Shown here piece after piece: positions 23,455 to 31,760 of a stretch of DNA of 64,000 bases; positions within the stretch are counted from its first letter, which is position 1, and each line of letters starts with the position of its first letter. Origin of the DNA: BTUB01 sp963836585 (GTDB lineage Bacteria; Babelota; Babeliae; Babelales; Vermiphilaceae). A model generated the notes under the pieces. The model was not told the origin of the DNA and did not search any database. It saw nothing but the letters and a program-made list of their open reading frames with translations. The position numbers were made by a program, and so were the translations under genes. Location: contig CAWIJV010000003.1 of assembly GCA_963836585.1 (NCBI GenBank), positions 434,001 to 498,000 on the forward strand, written 5' to 3'.

Positions 23455-23946
23455 ATGAAAATGTTAGGAATGCCACTGTTAATTTGCTTATTATTAAGTG
23501 CAATTACTATTGGTGTGGCCTCTTGCGACCAGTCTAAAAAACAAACAACAGGAACAACGATGAAAAGAGAAACATTACCGTCAAAACTACAGTATGAGAT
23601 TACCGAATCAGCGCCGGAAGGAGCAAAGCAGCCTCAAAAAGGGGATATTGTGATTGTTCATTACACCGGATGGCTGGCTGATAAAAATGGTGAGCCGATG
23701 CTCGATAAAAAATTTGATAGCAGCCGTGATCGGGGCACGCCGTTCCAATTTGTAATCGGTAGAGGGCAAGTGATCAAAGGATGGGATGAAGGGGTGATGC
23801 TCATGAAGGTGGGCGAAAAACGCCGCTTGATTATTCCGGCGGAATTAGGCTACGGCGCCTATGGTGCCGGCGCTAAAATTCCACCACATGCGACGCTTGT
23901 TTTTGATGTTGAACTGTTGGATGTGCGGCCCTGTCACGTGAAATAA
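23455..23946 (+). CDS. FKBP-type peptidyl-prolyl isomerase lipoprotein
   Basis: A 163-residue protein with an N-terminal signal ending GVASC (lipobox, Cys24). A complete FKBP domain follows: VIVHYTGWLADKNG, KFDSSRDRGTPFQFVIG, GWDEGVMLMKVGEKRRLIIP, YGAYGAGAKIPPHATLVFDVELL. It catalyses prolyl isomerisation in proteins, here probably attached to an envelope membrane and helping exported proteins fold. It has an AAGGAG ribosome binding site and is followed after 18 bases by a small antitoxin-like gene. Confidence 0.92.
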   Translation: MKMLGMPLLICLLLSAITIGVASCDQSKKQTTGTTMKRETLPSKLQYEITESAPEGAKQPQKGDIVIVHYTGWLADKNGEPMLDKKFDSSRDRGTPFQFVIGRGQVIKGWDEGVMLMKVGEKRRLIIPAELGYGAYGAGAKIPPHATLVFDVELLDVRPCHVK

Positions 23947-23964
23947 CGATAAGGAGATTTTTCT

Positions 23965-24171
23965 ATGCAAGCAATAGAGTTTGTTGGCGAAGTTGAAGAT
24001 GGTGCTATCAAAATACCTCACCGGTATTTGCAAAAAGTAAAAGAAGAATGTCGGGTGATTATCTTAGTTGAGGAAGCAGCACCTCAAAAGATAGAAAAAC
24101 GGGAGTTAACGGCCATGCGAATTCGTACCAAAGGCTTTAAATTTAATCGTGATGTTGTGTCAAATAAGTAA
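23965..24171 (+). CDS. Small antitoxin-like protein
   Basis: A 68-residue protein starting MQAIEFVGEVEDGAIKIPHR, a beta-strand pattern like the N-terminal part of AbrB- or RelB-type antitoxins, then KEECRVIILVEE and a basic tail with KGFKFNRD. No toxin gene is adjacent; the downstream AAA/DUF4143 gene is convergent and overlaps its last 12 bases. The ribosome binding site is good (AAGGAG). It is either an orphan antitoxin or a small regulator; the family assignment is tentative. Confidence 0.6.
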   Translation: MQAIEFVGEVEDGAIKIPHRYLQKVKEECRVIILVEEAAPQKIEKRELTAMRIRTKGFKFNRDVVSNK

Positions 24172-25509
24172 GTTAGCTGCATGCAGAAGCTCGGAATTAT
24201 TCGCGCTAATAACTTTTGCGATCGCATACAACGGATAGGAATGGAGCTTCTCAAATAATGAATAATTATTGGTAGAGAAACGAATCCCATAAGGAGATTG
24301 TGTATGGCTCTCGAGAAAAAGATGCATACTTTTGAGCGCTCTCCCACTCCCGCCTTTCACTTCAACAGGAATAATTGAATTTTTTTGTTGAATCACATAA
24401 TCGATCTCAGCCTGGCTCGTGGGAGATTCTCGATGCCAATAAAAAAGTTCAGCCGTAATAAAAGGATCGGCATATGCAAGCATTTCTTGCCCCACAAATG
24501 CTTCCACAATGGCCCCCTTATTAATGAGTGTAGCGCGTGGATTAAGAAACCAATCCGGAAGATTAAGGGATAACACAGTTTGTGTTAACCCAATATCAAG
24601 AAATATCAGTTTAAAATCCTGTGGATTAACCTGCGCGCCAAAAGGGAAACCTTGGCTTGCAGAATAATGTACTTTATGCACGAGTCCTGCCGTTTCTAAA
24701 AGATCGAGCGCCGGCGCAAGTTCACGCTTACGATATCCACCTTCGACATCACTATATTTAAATTTTTGACTCAATTGGCGCGGCACTTCCTTAAAAAGAA
24801 GTTCTAAATATTTAATTTGATGCTGTTTTGCATACTTTACAAAATCATGCCGATAGGTACCCAAAATTGATGAATTAATGCGTTGGCACACGCGAGGATC
24901 TTTATTCTTTTGCCAATTTTCTACCGCTGCCGGCATTCCCCCAATCACCTGATAATGCGCAACATATTCTAATATCTTTTCATGAATCACCGAGGTGAGC
25001 TCATGATCAAGGGTATGAATCATAATCTCTTTGATTACTTGACGTTCATCAAGCGCCGCTAAAAACTCAATAAATGATAAGGGATACATATGCATGAGCT
25101 GGACGCGCCCAACCGGTATTCCTACTTGAGCGATCGCAAAATCTAACAAAGAGCCTGCTGCGATAACGTGTAATTCGGGCACTTTTTCATAAAAATAACG
25201 AAGCGCAATAACCGCCTGCGGTACCAGTTGAATTTCATCAATAAATAATAATGTTTTTCCGGGAATGATATCCTGGCTTGTGAACAGCGAAATATCACGT
25301 ATGATTCTTTCAATAACCAGATCTTTTTCAAAGATTTCTCTTGCCCGAGGATTTTCTTCCAGATTGATTTCTATAAAATGCTCAAAGGTTTTACCCAGCT
25401 TGCGCACCGAATAGGTCTTGCCAACTTGGCGAGCCCCTCGCAATAACAGTGGCTTACGAATAGGATCATGCTTCCATAATGAAAAATAGTGGTCCGCAAG
25501 GCGTTTCAT
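24160..25509 (-). CDS. AAA_14/DUF4143 ATPase
   Basis: A 449-residue protein with Walker A RGARQVGKTYSV, Walker B TLLFIDEIQL, sensor AAGSLLDFAI and the MYPLSFIEFL segment of the AAA_14 domain. A C-terminal DUF4143 domain (about 220-390) follows, ending with EIDYVIQQKNSIIPVEVKGG, which resembles a PD-(D/E)XK-like strand pattern. These ATPases are common accessory genes with no settled function. Upstream, 25516-25608 carries three near-direct repeats that could be operator sites. Confidence 0.88.
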   Translation of the reverse strand: MKRLADHYFSLWKHDPIRKPLLLRGARQVGKTYSVRKLGKTFEHFIEINLEENPRAREIFEKDLVIERIIRDISLFTSQDIIPGKTLLFIDEIQLVPQAVIALRYFYEKVPELHVIAAGSLLDFAIAQVGIPVGRVQLMHMYPLSFIEFLAALDERQVIKEIMIHTLDHELTSVIHEKILEYVAHYQVIGGMPAAVENWQKNKDPRVCQRINSSILGTYRHDFVKYAKQHQIKYLELLFKEVPRQLSQKFKYSDVEGGYRKRELAPALDLLETAGLVHKVHYSASQGFPFGAQVNPQDFKLIFLDIGLTQTVLSLNLPDWFLNPRATLINKGAIVEAFVGQEMLAYADPFITAELFYWHRESPTSQAEIDYVIQQKNSIIPVEVKGGSGRALKSMHLFLESHTQSPYGIRFSTNNYSLFEKLHSYPLYAIAKVISANNSELLHAANLLI

Positions 25510-25515
25510 GGGGCT

Positions 25516-25608
25516 CCATGGTTAAAAATCCAACCAGTTTTTGCAACTTCATGGTCGAAATTACCATATCAAACTAGCATTCCATGGTCGAAAATTCAAC
25601 ATATCACC
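25516..25608 (-). repeat. Three direct repeats upstream of the AAA_14 gene
   Basis: Variants of CCATGGTCGAAAATTCAAC occur at 25516-25534, about 25549-25574 and 25582-25608, roughly 33 bases apart, between the AAA_14 start and the phosphomannomutase start. The spacing of about three helical turns suggests binding sites for a regulator, possibly of both divergent genes. Confidence 0.5.
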
Positions 25609-25658
25609 ATTTTAGGGCATTTGACGCATGCAATTGGCCCTGATAGGATTTCAAGACT

Positions 25659-27047
25659 ATGCAAGCAAACATTTTCAAAGAATATGATATCCGTGGCATT
25701 GTGGGCACCGAGTTGATCATCGATCAGACGTATGATCTCACGCGCGCAATTCTTGCCTATGCGGCCGGCCAAGGTGCGCGTATACAGCATGTGGTGGTGG
25801 GCATGGATGGGCGGCTCAGCTCACCGCTCATTAAAGATCGCATGATTGCTGCCTTGGTGGATGCGGGGATCAGCGTAACTTTTATCGGTATCTGCCCGTC
25901 ACCGGTTTTGTACTTTGCATTGCATCGGTTGCCGGTGGATATGGGGCTGATGATCACCGCGTCTCATAATCCCAAAGAATATAATGGTATAAAGATTTGC
26001 CTGGGCACTTCCTGCGTGTGGGGCAAGCAGATTCAAGAGATCAGGCGACTATATTTTGCAAAAGAGTTTCTGCAAAATTCTCATACTTCCGACAAAGGCG
26101 GAAGTATAATTGAATATCCTATTTTAGATGAATATATTGCCTGGATGGTGAACCATTTTGCTCAGTTAAAAAATCTGAAAATTCCTTTTATTATCGATTG
26201 CGGCAGTGGCGCAGGAGCAGCCGTGATTCCGCGTTTGGTGCAGGCGATGGGATGGCAGCAGGTGCGATTGCAATGCTGTGAAATTGATGGCAACTATCCG
26301 CATCATGAGGCTGATCCGACGGTTGAAAAAAATGTGCAGGATGTAAAAGCATTGCTGGCCACCACCGATGCGCAGTTTGGCATCGGCTTTGATGGTGATG
26401 CCGATCGCATGGGAGCGATCAGCAAAAAGGGAGTAATAATTCCCGGCGATCAACTGCTGGCGATCTTTGCGCGTGAAATTTTAGCCGAGCATCCGGGAGC
26501 GGCGATCGTTTTTGATGTGAAAGCATCGCAAGGATTGGTGGAGCTCATCACTAGCTGGGGCGGTAAACCGATCATGAGCCCGTGCGGCCATGCGATTGTA
26601 AAAGAGCAGATGGTGGCGCATCAGGCACTCTTGGGTGGTGAATTGAGCTGCCATTTTATGTTTGTGGATGATTATTTTGGTTTTGATGATGCGATTTACG
26701 CCATGATGCGCTTGCTAAAAATTATCTATACCACCGGCAAATCTTTGGAAGAACTGGTGGCGGTGTTTCCGAGCCGATTTACCGGGCCCGATTTGAGAAT
26801 CCCTTGCGATGAGCATCGCAAAAAAGAGATAATCAATCAGGTACGGCAACAATTGCAAAAGATGAGCGAGGCACAGTTGACCACCCTTGATGGGGTGCGA
26901 TTCACGCTCCCGTATGGCTGGGGCATCGTGCGTGCCTCAAATACGCAGCCGATGATTAATATGCGTTTTGAATCAGAAACTCAAGAAGGATTGGCAAAGA
27001 TCACTAAGATGGTGTTTGCTATGGCAAGAATTCCATGCGACCAGTAG
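25659..27047 (+). CDS. Phosphomannomutase/phosphoglucomutase
   Basis: A 462-residue alpha-D-phosphohexomutase with all four active-site loops: the catalytic serine loop TASHNPKEYNG, metal-binding GFDGDADRMG, sugar-binding GGELSCHFMF and phosphate-binding RASNTQPM. It interconverts hexose 1- and 6-phosphates, feeding nucleotide-sugar synthesis for surface glycans. Mannose versus glucose preference cannot be told. The downstream endonuclease IV gene overlaps its end by 13 bases. Confidence 0.92.
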   Translation: MQANIFKEYDIRGIVGTELIIDQTYDLTRAILAYAAGQGARIQHVVVGMDGRLSSPLIKDRMIAALVDAGISVTFIGICPSPVLYFALHRLPVDMGLMITASHNPKEYNGIKICLGTSCVWGKQIQEIRRLYFAKEFLQNSHTSDKGGSIIEYPILDEYIAWMVNHFAQLKNLKIPFIIDCGSGAGAAVIPRLVQAMGWQQVRLQCCEIDGNYPHHEADPTVEKNVQDVKALLATTDAQFGIGFDGDADRMGAISKKGVIIPGDQLLAIFAREILAEHPGAAIVFDVKASQGLVELITSWGGKPIMSPCGHAIVKEQMVAHQALLGGELSCHFMFVDDYFGFDDAIYAMMRLLKIIYTTGKSLEELVAVFPSRFTGPDLRIPCDEHRKKEIINQVRQQLQKMSEAQLTTLDGVRFTLPYGWGIVRASNTQPMINMRFESETQEGLAKITKMVFAMARIPCDQ

Positions 27048-27850
27048 GATTGCATCTTCGGTATACCGATACGATTATTGATGTGGCGCGCGCTGCCTAT
27101 CATCTGCGCATGCCGATCTTTCAATGCTTTTTTATTAAGCAGGCAATTAATAAGATTATTAATCCTCCGCAAGAAGAAGTGGATCAATTTTTGAGCGAAT
27201 GGCGCGGCCGTTTTACGAATCTGTATCTGCATGGATCCTATTGGATCAATTTAGCCTATAATCCGGTGGAAAATAGAGTGCTGGCGCGCGAGCTGGGTTT
27301 GGCAAGGCGATTGGCATTCAGCCATATCATTATTCATCCGGGAGCGGCCAAAAAAGGGCGCACCAAAAAAGAGGGCATCAAAACAATTGCGCATTGCCTT
27401 AATCGGCTTTTAAAACATGAGCATGAGATAAAAATTATTTTAGAAAATACTGCGCATGCGGGCAGCTCTATTGGTGGTGACCTGGATGATTTTTTGCAGC
27501 TGCGGCAACTCCTTGATCACCCGGAAAAAATTCAGTTTTGCCTTGACAGCGCGCATGCGCATTCGTATGGCTATGATATTTTGAGTGCTGCAGGGCAGCA
27601 GGAATTTTTAACGCTGGTGGATACCACCATGGGATTAGAAAATATCGCACTGATTCATCTGAATGATACTCAGCAGCCCAAAGGCTGCCGCATCGATCGG
27701 CATGAAAAGATCGGGGATGGTCTTTTGGCGCCGGTTCTCAAGCAGTTTGTGAATCATGATAGCCTCAAAAAAGTGCCGATTATTTTGGAGCTTCCGGTGA
27801 TTGGTGTGGCAGAAGAAGAAAAGATTTTGGAGATTGTACGGGGATGGTGA
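27035..27850 (+). CDS. nfo: Endonuclease IV-like AP endonuclease
   Basis: A 271-residue TIM-barrel protein with the metal ligands of endonuclease IV in order: LYLHGSYWIN, IIHPGA, ILENTAHAG, CLDSAHAHSYGYD, LIHLNDTQQPKG and DRHEKIGDG. It nicks DNA at abasic sites in base excision repair. The N-terminus (MRPVGLHLRYTD) is divergent, but the ligand set looks complete. The start overlaps the preceding gene by 13 bases, so they are probably co-transcribed. Confidence 0.88.
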   Translation: MRPVGLHLRYTDTIIDVARAAYHLRMPIFQCFFIKQAINKIINPPQEEVDQFLSEWRGRFTNLYLHGSYWINLAYNPVENRVLARELGLARRLAFSHIIIHPGAAKKGRTKKEGIKTIAHCLNRLLKHEHEIKIILENTAHAGSSIGGDLDDFLQLRQLLDHPEKIQFCLDSAHAHSYGYDILSAAGQQEFLTLVDTTMGLENIALIHLNDTQQPKGCRIDRHEKIGDGLLAPVLKQFVNHDSLKKVPIILELPVIGVAEEEKILEIVRGW

Positions 27851-27913
27851 GACCAACTTCCCCTTGGCAAACGGCCATTTTTCCCTTACCATTGACACTG
27901 TGCCAAAAAATAC

Positions 27914-27990
27914 GGGCCCATAGCTCAGTCGGTTAGAGCAGTCGGCTCATAACCGAAAGGTCCCAGGTTCGAGTCCTGGTGGGCCCACCA
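27914..27990 (+). tRNA. tRNA with CAT anticodon (Ile2 or Met), CCA encoded
   Basis: 77 bases including an encoded CCA. Acceptor arms are GGGCCCA and TGGGCCC, the anticodon loop is CTCATAA (CAT), and the T-arm is CCAGG-TTCGAGT-CCTGG. With a second CAT tRNA at 41967-42040 in the window, one is probably elongator Met and the other lysidine-modified Ile2. The CAGTCGGCTCATAACCG stretch resembles known Ile2 tRNAs, so I lean to Ile2 here. Confidence 0.9.
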
Positions 27991-28011
27991 TACTTCGCCA
28001 GGAGATACCAA

Positions 28012-28716
28012 ATGCCCTTTGAACAATTTATCTCGCTCGTTGAAGTTGATCAAAGTATCAATGGTTTTCATGCGCAGATTGCCGCGCATGAGAAAAAGAT
28101 AGCTGCCTGGCAGCAGGAACTGCAGGTGCAGCAATCCAATGTTGAGAGGGTAAAGGCGCGCTATGATCAGAACAAAAAAGAGGTTGATGCCAAAGAGCTT
28201 GAGATGAAATCGCTCGATCAGCAAGAGGCAGATAAGAAAGCACGTCTTGAACAAGTGGCAAATCACAAAGAATACCAATCGATCAAAGCAGAAGTTGATC
28301 AGCTTAAAAAATCACAACATGCGTTGGAAGATACGCTCATTGGCGCATGGAACCAATTAGAACAAAGCAAAAAAGAGTGGGAAGCGCAAGCGGCCGTTTT
28401 TGGGCAGCGCCAGCAGGAGTTGCAGGCCAGTAGTCAGCAAGAAAAAGATGCTATTGATGCATTAAAAAAGCAGATTGAGCAGTTTATGAGCGTTCGTACT
28501 GAAAAAGAAAAACAGGTGCCTGCCGAGTGGCTTCAAAAATATGCGATCATGCGTACGCGAGTAAAGGATCCGGTGGTGCCGGTACTTGATGGCAGTTGCA
28601 GCGCCTGCTTTTATAAAATCTCTGCGCAAGATATGAATGATTTAAAGCATAGAAAATTGGTGCAGTGCAAAGATTGTTATCGGCTTTTGTATATGAGCGA
28701 AGCGCAGGGGCACTAA
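28012..28716 (+). CDS. Coiled-coil C4 zinc-ribbon protein
   Basis: A 234-residue protein: a long antiparallel coiled coil (about residues 10-165) followed by a zinc ribbon with CSACFYK and QCKDCYRLLY. It matches the COG1579-type C4 zinc-ribbon family, whose genes are often next to RNase HI, as here (1-base gap). A nucleic-acid role is assumed for the family but not settled. The start is the ATG at 28012 with AGGAGA upstream; the frame is open further up but runs into the tRNA. Confidence 0.85.
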   Translation: MPFEQFISLVEVDQSINGFHAQIAAHEKKIAAWQQELQVQQSNVERVKARYDQNKKEVDAKELEMKSLDQQEADKKARLEQVANHKEYQSIKAEVDQLKKSQHALEDTLIGAWNQLEQSKKEWEAQAAVFGQRQQELQASSQQEKDAIDALKKQIEQFMSVRTEKEKQVPAEWLQKYAIMRTRVKDPVVPVLDGSCSACFYKISAQDMNDLKHRKLVQCKDCYRLLYMSEAQGH

Positions 28717-28717
28717 T

Positions 28718-29236
28718 ATGGCGCATAAAAATTTATCGATCTTTGGGTCTGAAGAAAAAGAACTACATTGCCTGCCCACGGCACATCATTGGAAACTTTT
28801 TGTCGATGGTGCCGCGCGTAACAATCCCGGGCCTGCCGGTGCGGGAATCTATGTTACCAAAAATGATAAGCCGTTCAAAAAACTGGGATTTTATTTAGGA
28901 ACTAAAACTAATAATCAGGCAGAATATGGTGCACTGATTATCGGTTTATACTATCTTAAGCAATGGGCGGATGCCCATGATCATATTGATATTATTTCTG
29001 ATTCGCAACTTTTGGTGCGCCAATTTAAGGGCGAGTATCGGGTGAAGCACCCTGAATTGAAGCCGTTGCATCTGTTGGCCAAACATCTTTTAAAAGATAC
29101 TCATCATGCGATTGCGCATGTGTTGCGCGAGCATAATGAGATGGCCGATGCGATGGCAAATAAAGGGATTGATGGTAAGAAGTCTCTTCCTCGTGATGTG
29201 GTAGCATTTTTGCATGAACATGGCATTATCTGGTAA
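28718..29236 (+). CDS. rnhA: Ribonuclease HI
   Basis: A 172-residue RNase H domain protein: LFVDGAARNNPGPAGAG (first Asp), NNQAEYGALI (Glu), DIISDSQLLVRQF (Asp) and HVLREHNEMADAMAN (final His/Asp). It degrades the RNA of RNA-DNA hybrids such as Okazaki primers. An N-terminal extension of about 25 residues precedes the fold. It follows the zinc-ribbon gene and overlaps the SpoIID gene by 23 bases. Confidence 0.93.
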   Translation: MAHKNLSIFGSEEKELHCLPTAHHWKLFVDGAARNNPGPAGAGIYVTKNDKPFKKLGFYLGTKTNNQAEYGALIIGLYYLKQWADAHDHIDIISDSQLLVRQFKGEYRVKHPELKPLHLLAKHLLKDTHHAIAHVLREHNEMADAMANKGIDGKKSLPRDVVAFLHEHGIIW

Positions 29237-30350
29237 AAGAGCGCTCATCGCGCTCAGCCTCACATTTTTCTCCTCCATTTTTCCCAGCGATCGCGTTCGC
29301 GTTCTCCTGGCCGAATCGCCAAAAAATTTTGACATGCAATGGACTGTTACCAGCGCAGCTGATTTACTTCTGGTTGATCCAGAAATAAAAACTAAACACC
29401 GGCTTAAGACGAAAAAGTTGATCATCTCCTACCAGAATAAGAAATTTTTGATCAATGGGGAGCCGATTACGCACCAGCGTTTTTATATTATTCCTGAGCA
29501 GGGCAATATTTTTTTTGAATCAAAAGAGTATCAAGGATATTTGCTCTTCACCGCCGATAAGCAAGCCGTGCATGCCATTAATTCCCTTGATATTGAAGAG
29601 TATGTCTGTTCGGTGCTGCGCACTGAAAGCTGGCCGGGATGGCCACTCGAGATAAATAAAGCACTTGCGATTGCATCCCGCAGTTATGTGATCGGCGTGA
29701 TTCTCAATAATAAAATCACCACCCCTTATCATGTAAAAAATACTAATAAGCATCAGACCTATTCAGGGGTTCATGCCGATCCGGTGCTCAAAGAGGCGGT
29801 AGCGCAAACGGCCGGCATCTTTTTGGCTGACGGCAATAATAATCCTATTGTTGCGATGTTTGATTCCTGTTGCGGGGGAATAATCCCCGCGCATATTCAT
29901 GGCGTTGATTTCACCAATGCTCCGTATCTGGCACGCAATTATGTGTGCACGTTTTGCAAAGGCTCTCGCGGATATAATTGGACGGTGGAATATCCGATTG
30001 CGCATCTTGAAGAGACACTCAAAAAAGAGATCAAGCACCTAAAAAATATGCATGGCATAAAGATTACCAAAACCGATAGGGCAGGATTGGTGGAGCAAGT
30101 TTCGGTTAAAACTAAGCATAAAACGCATCAGATATCGGGTAAAAAATTATATTCCTTGCTTCCCAAAGTGCGAAGTTTTTATTTTGAAGTGGAAATGAGT
30201 AAATCTCATATCAGGTTTACCGGCAGAGGAATTGGCCATCATCTGGGATTATGCCAGTGGGGCGCTCGTGAAATGGTGGCACAAGGATACGATTATAAAT
30301 CAGTGCTCAGTTTTTATTATCCCGGCACCCATTTCATGCGGTTGAGTTAG
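29214..30350 (+). CDS. SpoIID/LytB-domain cell wall protein
   Basis: A 378-residue exported protein (signal MALSGKRALIALSLTFFSS). The SpoIID core is recognisable: INSLDIEEYVCSVLRTESWPGWPLEINKALAIASRSY, interrupted only by normal variation, then SCCGGIIPA and near the end GRGIGHHLGLCQWGAREM. SpoIID proteins are lytic transglycosylases or amidase enhancers acting on peptidoglycan, implying that some wall is present. The start is inside rnhA; a second ATG 6 bases later is also possible. Confidence 0.88.
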   Translation: MNMALSGKRALIALSLTFFSSIFPSDRVRVLLAESPKNFDMQWTVTSAADLLLVDPEIKTKHRLKTKKLIISYQNKKFLINGEPITHQRFYIIPEQGNIFFESKEYQGYLLFTADKQAVHAINSLDIEEYVCSVLRTESWPGWPLEINKALAIASRSYVIGVILNNKITTPYHVKNTNKHQTYSGVHADPVLKEAVAQTAGIFLADGNNNPIVAMFDSCCGGIIPAHIHGVDFTNAPYLARNYVCTFCKGSRGYNWTVEYPIAHLEETLKKEIKHLKNMHGIKITKTDRAGLVEQVSVKTKHKTHQISGKKLYSLLPKVRSFYFEVEMSKSHIRFTGRGIGHHLGLCQWGAREMVAQGYDYKSVLSFYYPGTHFMRLS

Positions 30351-30360
30351 ATTATTCTAC

Positions 30361-31161
30361 TTATAGCGTCATACTGATAAATGGTGTTGCCTGTGAAGAC
30401 ACTTGTGGCAGCTTGCCATCCCATTTCTCGATTGCTTTTAATGAAGCTTCAATTTTTTTCAGTTCTATCAGATCTGGGGTGACTGATTCTCGCTTTATTT
30501 TCAACCCATATGCTTCCGCTTCGGCACGGGCTTTGGTCTGCAATACTTCTTCATTTACTCTTTGTGTGAGATTCTTAGCGGTGATCGCCGACTGGATAGC
30601 TATCTGTTTTTGCTCAACGGCGTGTATAAACTCGCTACTAAAATCAGAATGTATAAAGTTAAAATCGATTAAAGCGATGTTAAGAGATGCCAGTCGCTCT
30701 TTGAGTTCTCCGAATACTTTTTCTTTTGCTTCATGCCGATATTGAATTAAGTCTTCGGCAGTAAATTTTGCACAAACTGCTTTTACCGACTCCTGTGCGA
30801 ACGGATTGATGATAACCTGCTCAAAATTTACCCCAACGGTTTTATACAATGCAATGGCATCACTAATGCGATAGTTGATGGCGACCCCGATGGCTACTTG
30901 TTGCAAATCTCTGGATAAAGCATTTGTCTCGATGACCGATTTTTGGATACGATTATCAATGAATATTACCGAATCCACTAACGGTAATTTAAAATAGGCC
31001 CCTGCTTCCATCTGGGCTGTCTTGAAAGCGCCTAATCGCATATGAAGGGCGGTATATCCCGGTTCTAAAACGTAGTAAGGCAATGAGGAGTAGAGGATTA
31101 CACCTAAAAAAATAGTGCTCAAAATAGTGGCAACGAGCTTAATTAAACGTGTTTCTGTCAT
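30361..31161 (-). CDS. SPFH (prohibitin/HflC-like) membrane protein
   Basis: A 266-residue protein with one N-terminal transmembrane span (about 9-29) and an SPFH/Band 7 domain: EPGYTALHMRLGAF, KLPLVDSVIFIDNRIQK, TAEDLIQYRHEAKEKV, then a charged coiled coil with ARAEAEAYGLKIKRES. It is closest in layout to prohibitins. These proteins form rings in the inner membrane that organise lipid domains or control FtsH-type proteases. Its gene ends 10 bases from the convergent SpoIID gene. Confidence 0.87.
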   Translation of the reverse strand: MTETRLIKLVATILSTIFLGVILYSSLPYYVLEPGYTALHMRLGAFKTAQMEAGAYFKLPLVDSVIFIDNRIQKSVIETNALSRDLQQVAIGVAINYRISDAIALYKTVGVNFEQVIINPFAQESVKAVCAKFTAEDLIQYRHEAKEKVFGELKERLASLNIALIDFNFIHSDFSSEFIHAVEQKQIAIQSAITAKNLTQRVNEEVLQTKARAEAEAYGLKIKRESVTPDLIELKKIEASLKAIEKWDGKLPQVSSQATPFISMTL

Positions 31162-31295
31162 AATTTAACTCCATAGTTTGCTGCCCTTGACCAAAGCTGT
31201 GTTGGGAGGGCAGGATGTTGTAGCAATTTTCATACTATTGAGTGTATACTACCGGGTGTAAATTCAAGTAAAAATTGAGTAATTAGGAGAGTTTT

Positions 31296-31760
31296 ATGCC
31301 AAATTATAAGGGCCATCTGGCCGGCGGGATTTTTGCCTACCTTCTGAGTCTCTATATGATTATTTCATACAAATCGATCACCCTGGCCACCGGCCTGGAA
31401 TGGCTGTTATTTTGTTTGCTGGGCTCGCTTTTTCCTGATGTGGACACCAAAAGTAAGGGCCAAAAGATCTTTTATTGGGTGGTTTTATTGCTTGCAGCGG
31501 TACTTTTGTTTTCTGAGCGGTTGCAGGGACTATTATTGCTCGGTGCGCTCGGAATTTTTCCGCTTTTGGTGCGGCATCGAGGAATTTTCCATCAGCTCTG
31601 GTTTATTATTTTGATCCCCATAGCAATCGCATGGCTGGCGTGCGGCTGTTGGCCAAACTGCTCAACTATTATCGCCTTCGACGCGCTCTTTTTTATCATC
31701 GGCGCGCTCTCCCACCTCTGGCTTGATCTGGGGTTGTTGCGGTTGCTGGGGCTGCGATAA
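31296..31760 (+). CDS. YdjM/DUF457-like membrane-bound metal hydrolase
   Basis: A 154-residue protein with about four hydrophobic spans and the family's scattered metal-binding residues: YKGHLAGGI, LFPDVDTKSKG, VRHRGIFHQ and SHLWLD. The YdjM/DUF457 family is named as predicted membrane-bound metal-dependent hydrolases; substrates are unknown. The last 99 bases overlap the 3' end of the convergent gene at 31662-33206 on the other strand, an unusually long coding overlap. Confidence 0.8.
   Translation: MPNYKGHLAGGIFAYLLSLYMIISYKSITLATGLEWLLFCLLGSLFPDVDTKSKGQKIFYWVVLLLAAVLLFSERLQGLLLLGALGIFPLLVRHRGIFHQLWFIILIPIAIAWLACGCWPNCSTIIAFDALFFIIGALSHLWLDLGLLRLLGLR

Noticed and set aside
23162..23537. 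Two overlapping plus-strand open frames before the FKBP gene
   Set aside because: They translate palindromes and the terminator at 23364-23384, and the second only runs into the FKBP region out of frame.
28012..28716. Coiled-coil protein considered as a phage or SMC fragment
   Set aside because: The C-terminal four-Cys ribbon and the adjacent RNase HI gene match the COG1579-type family, and the length is complete.
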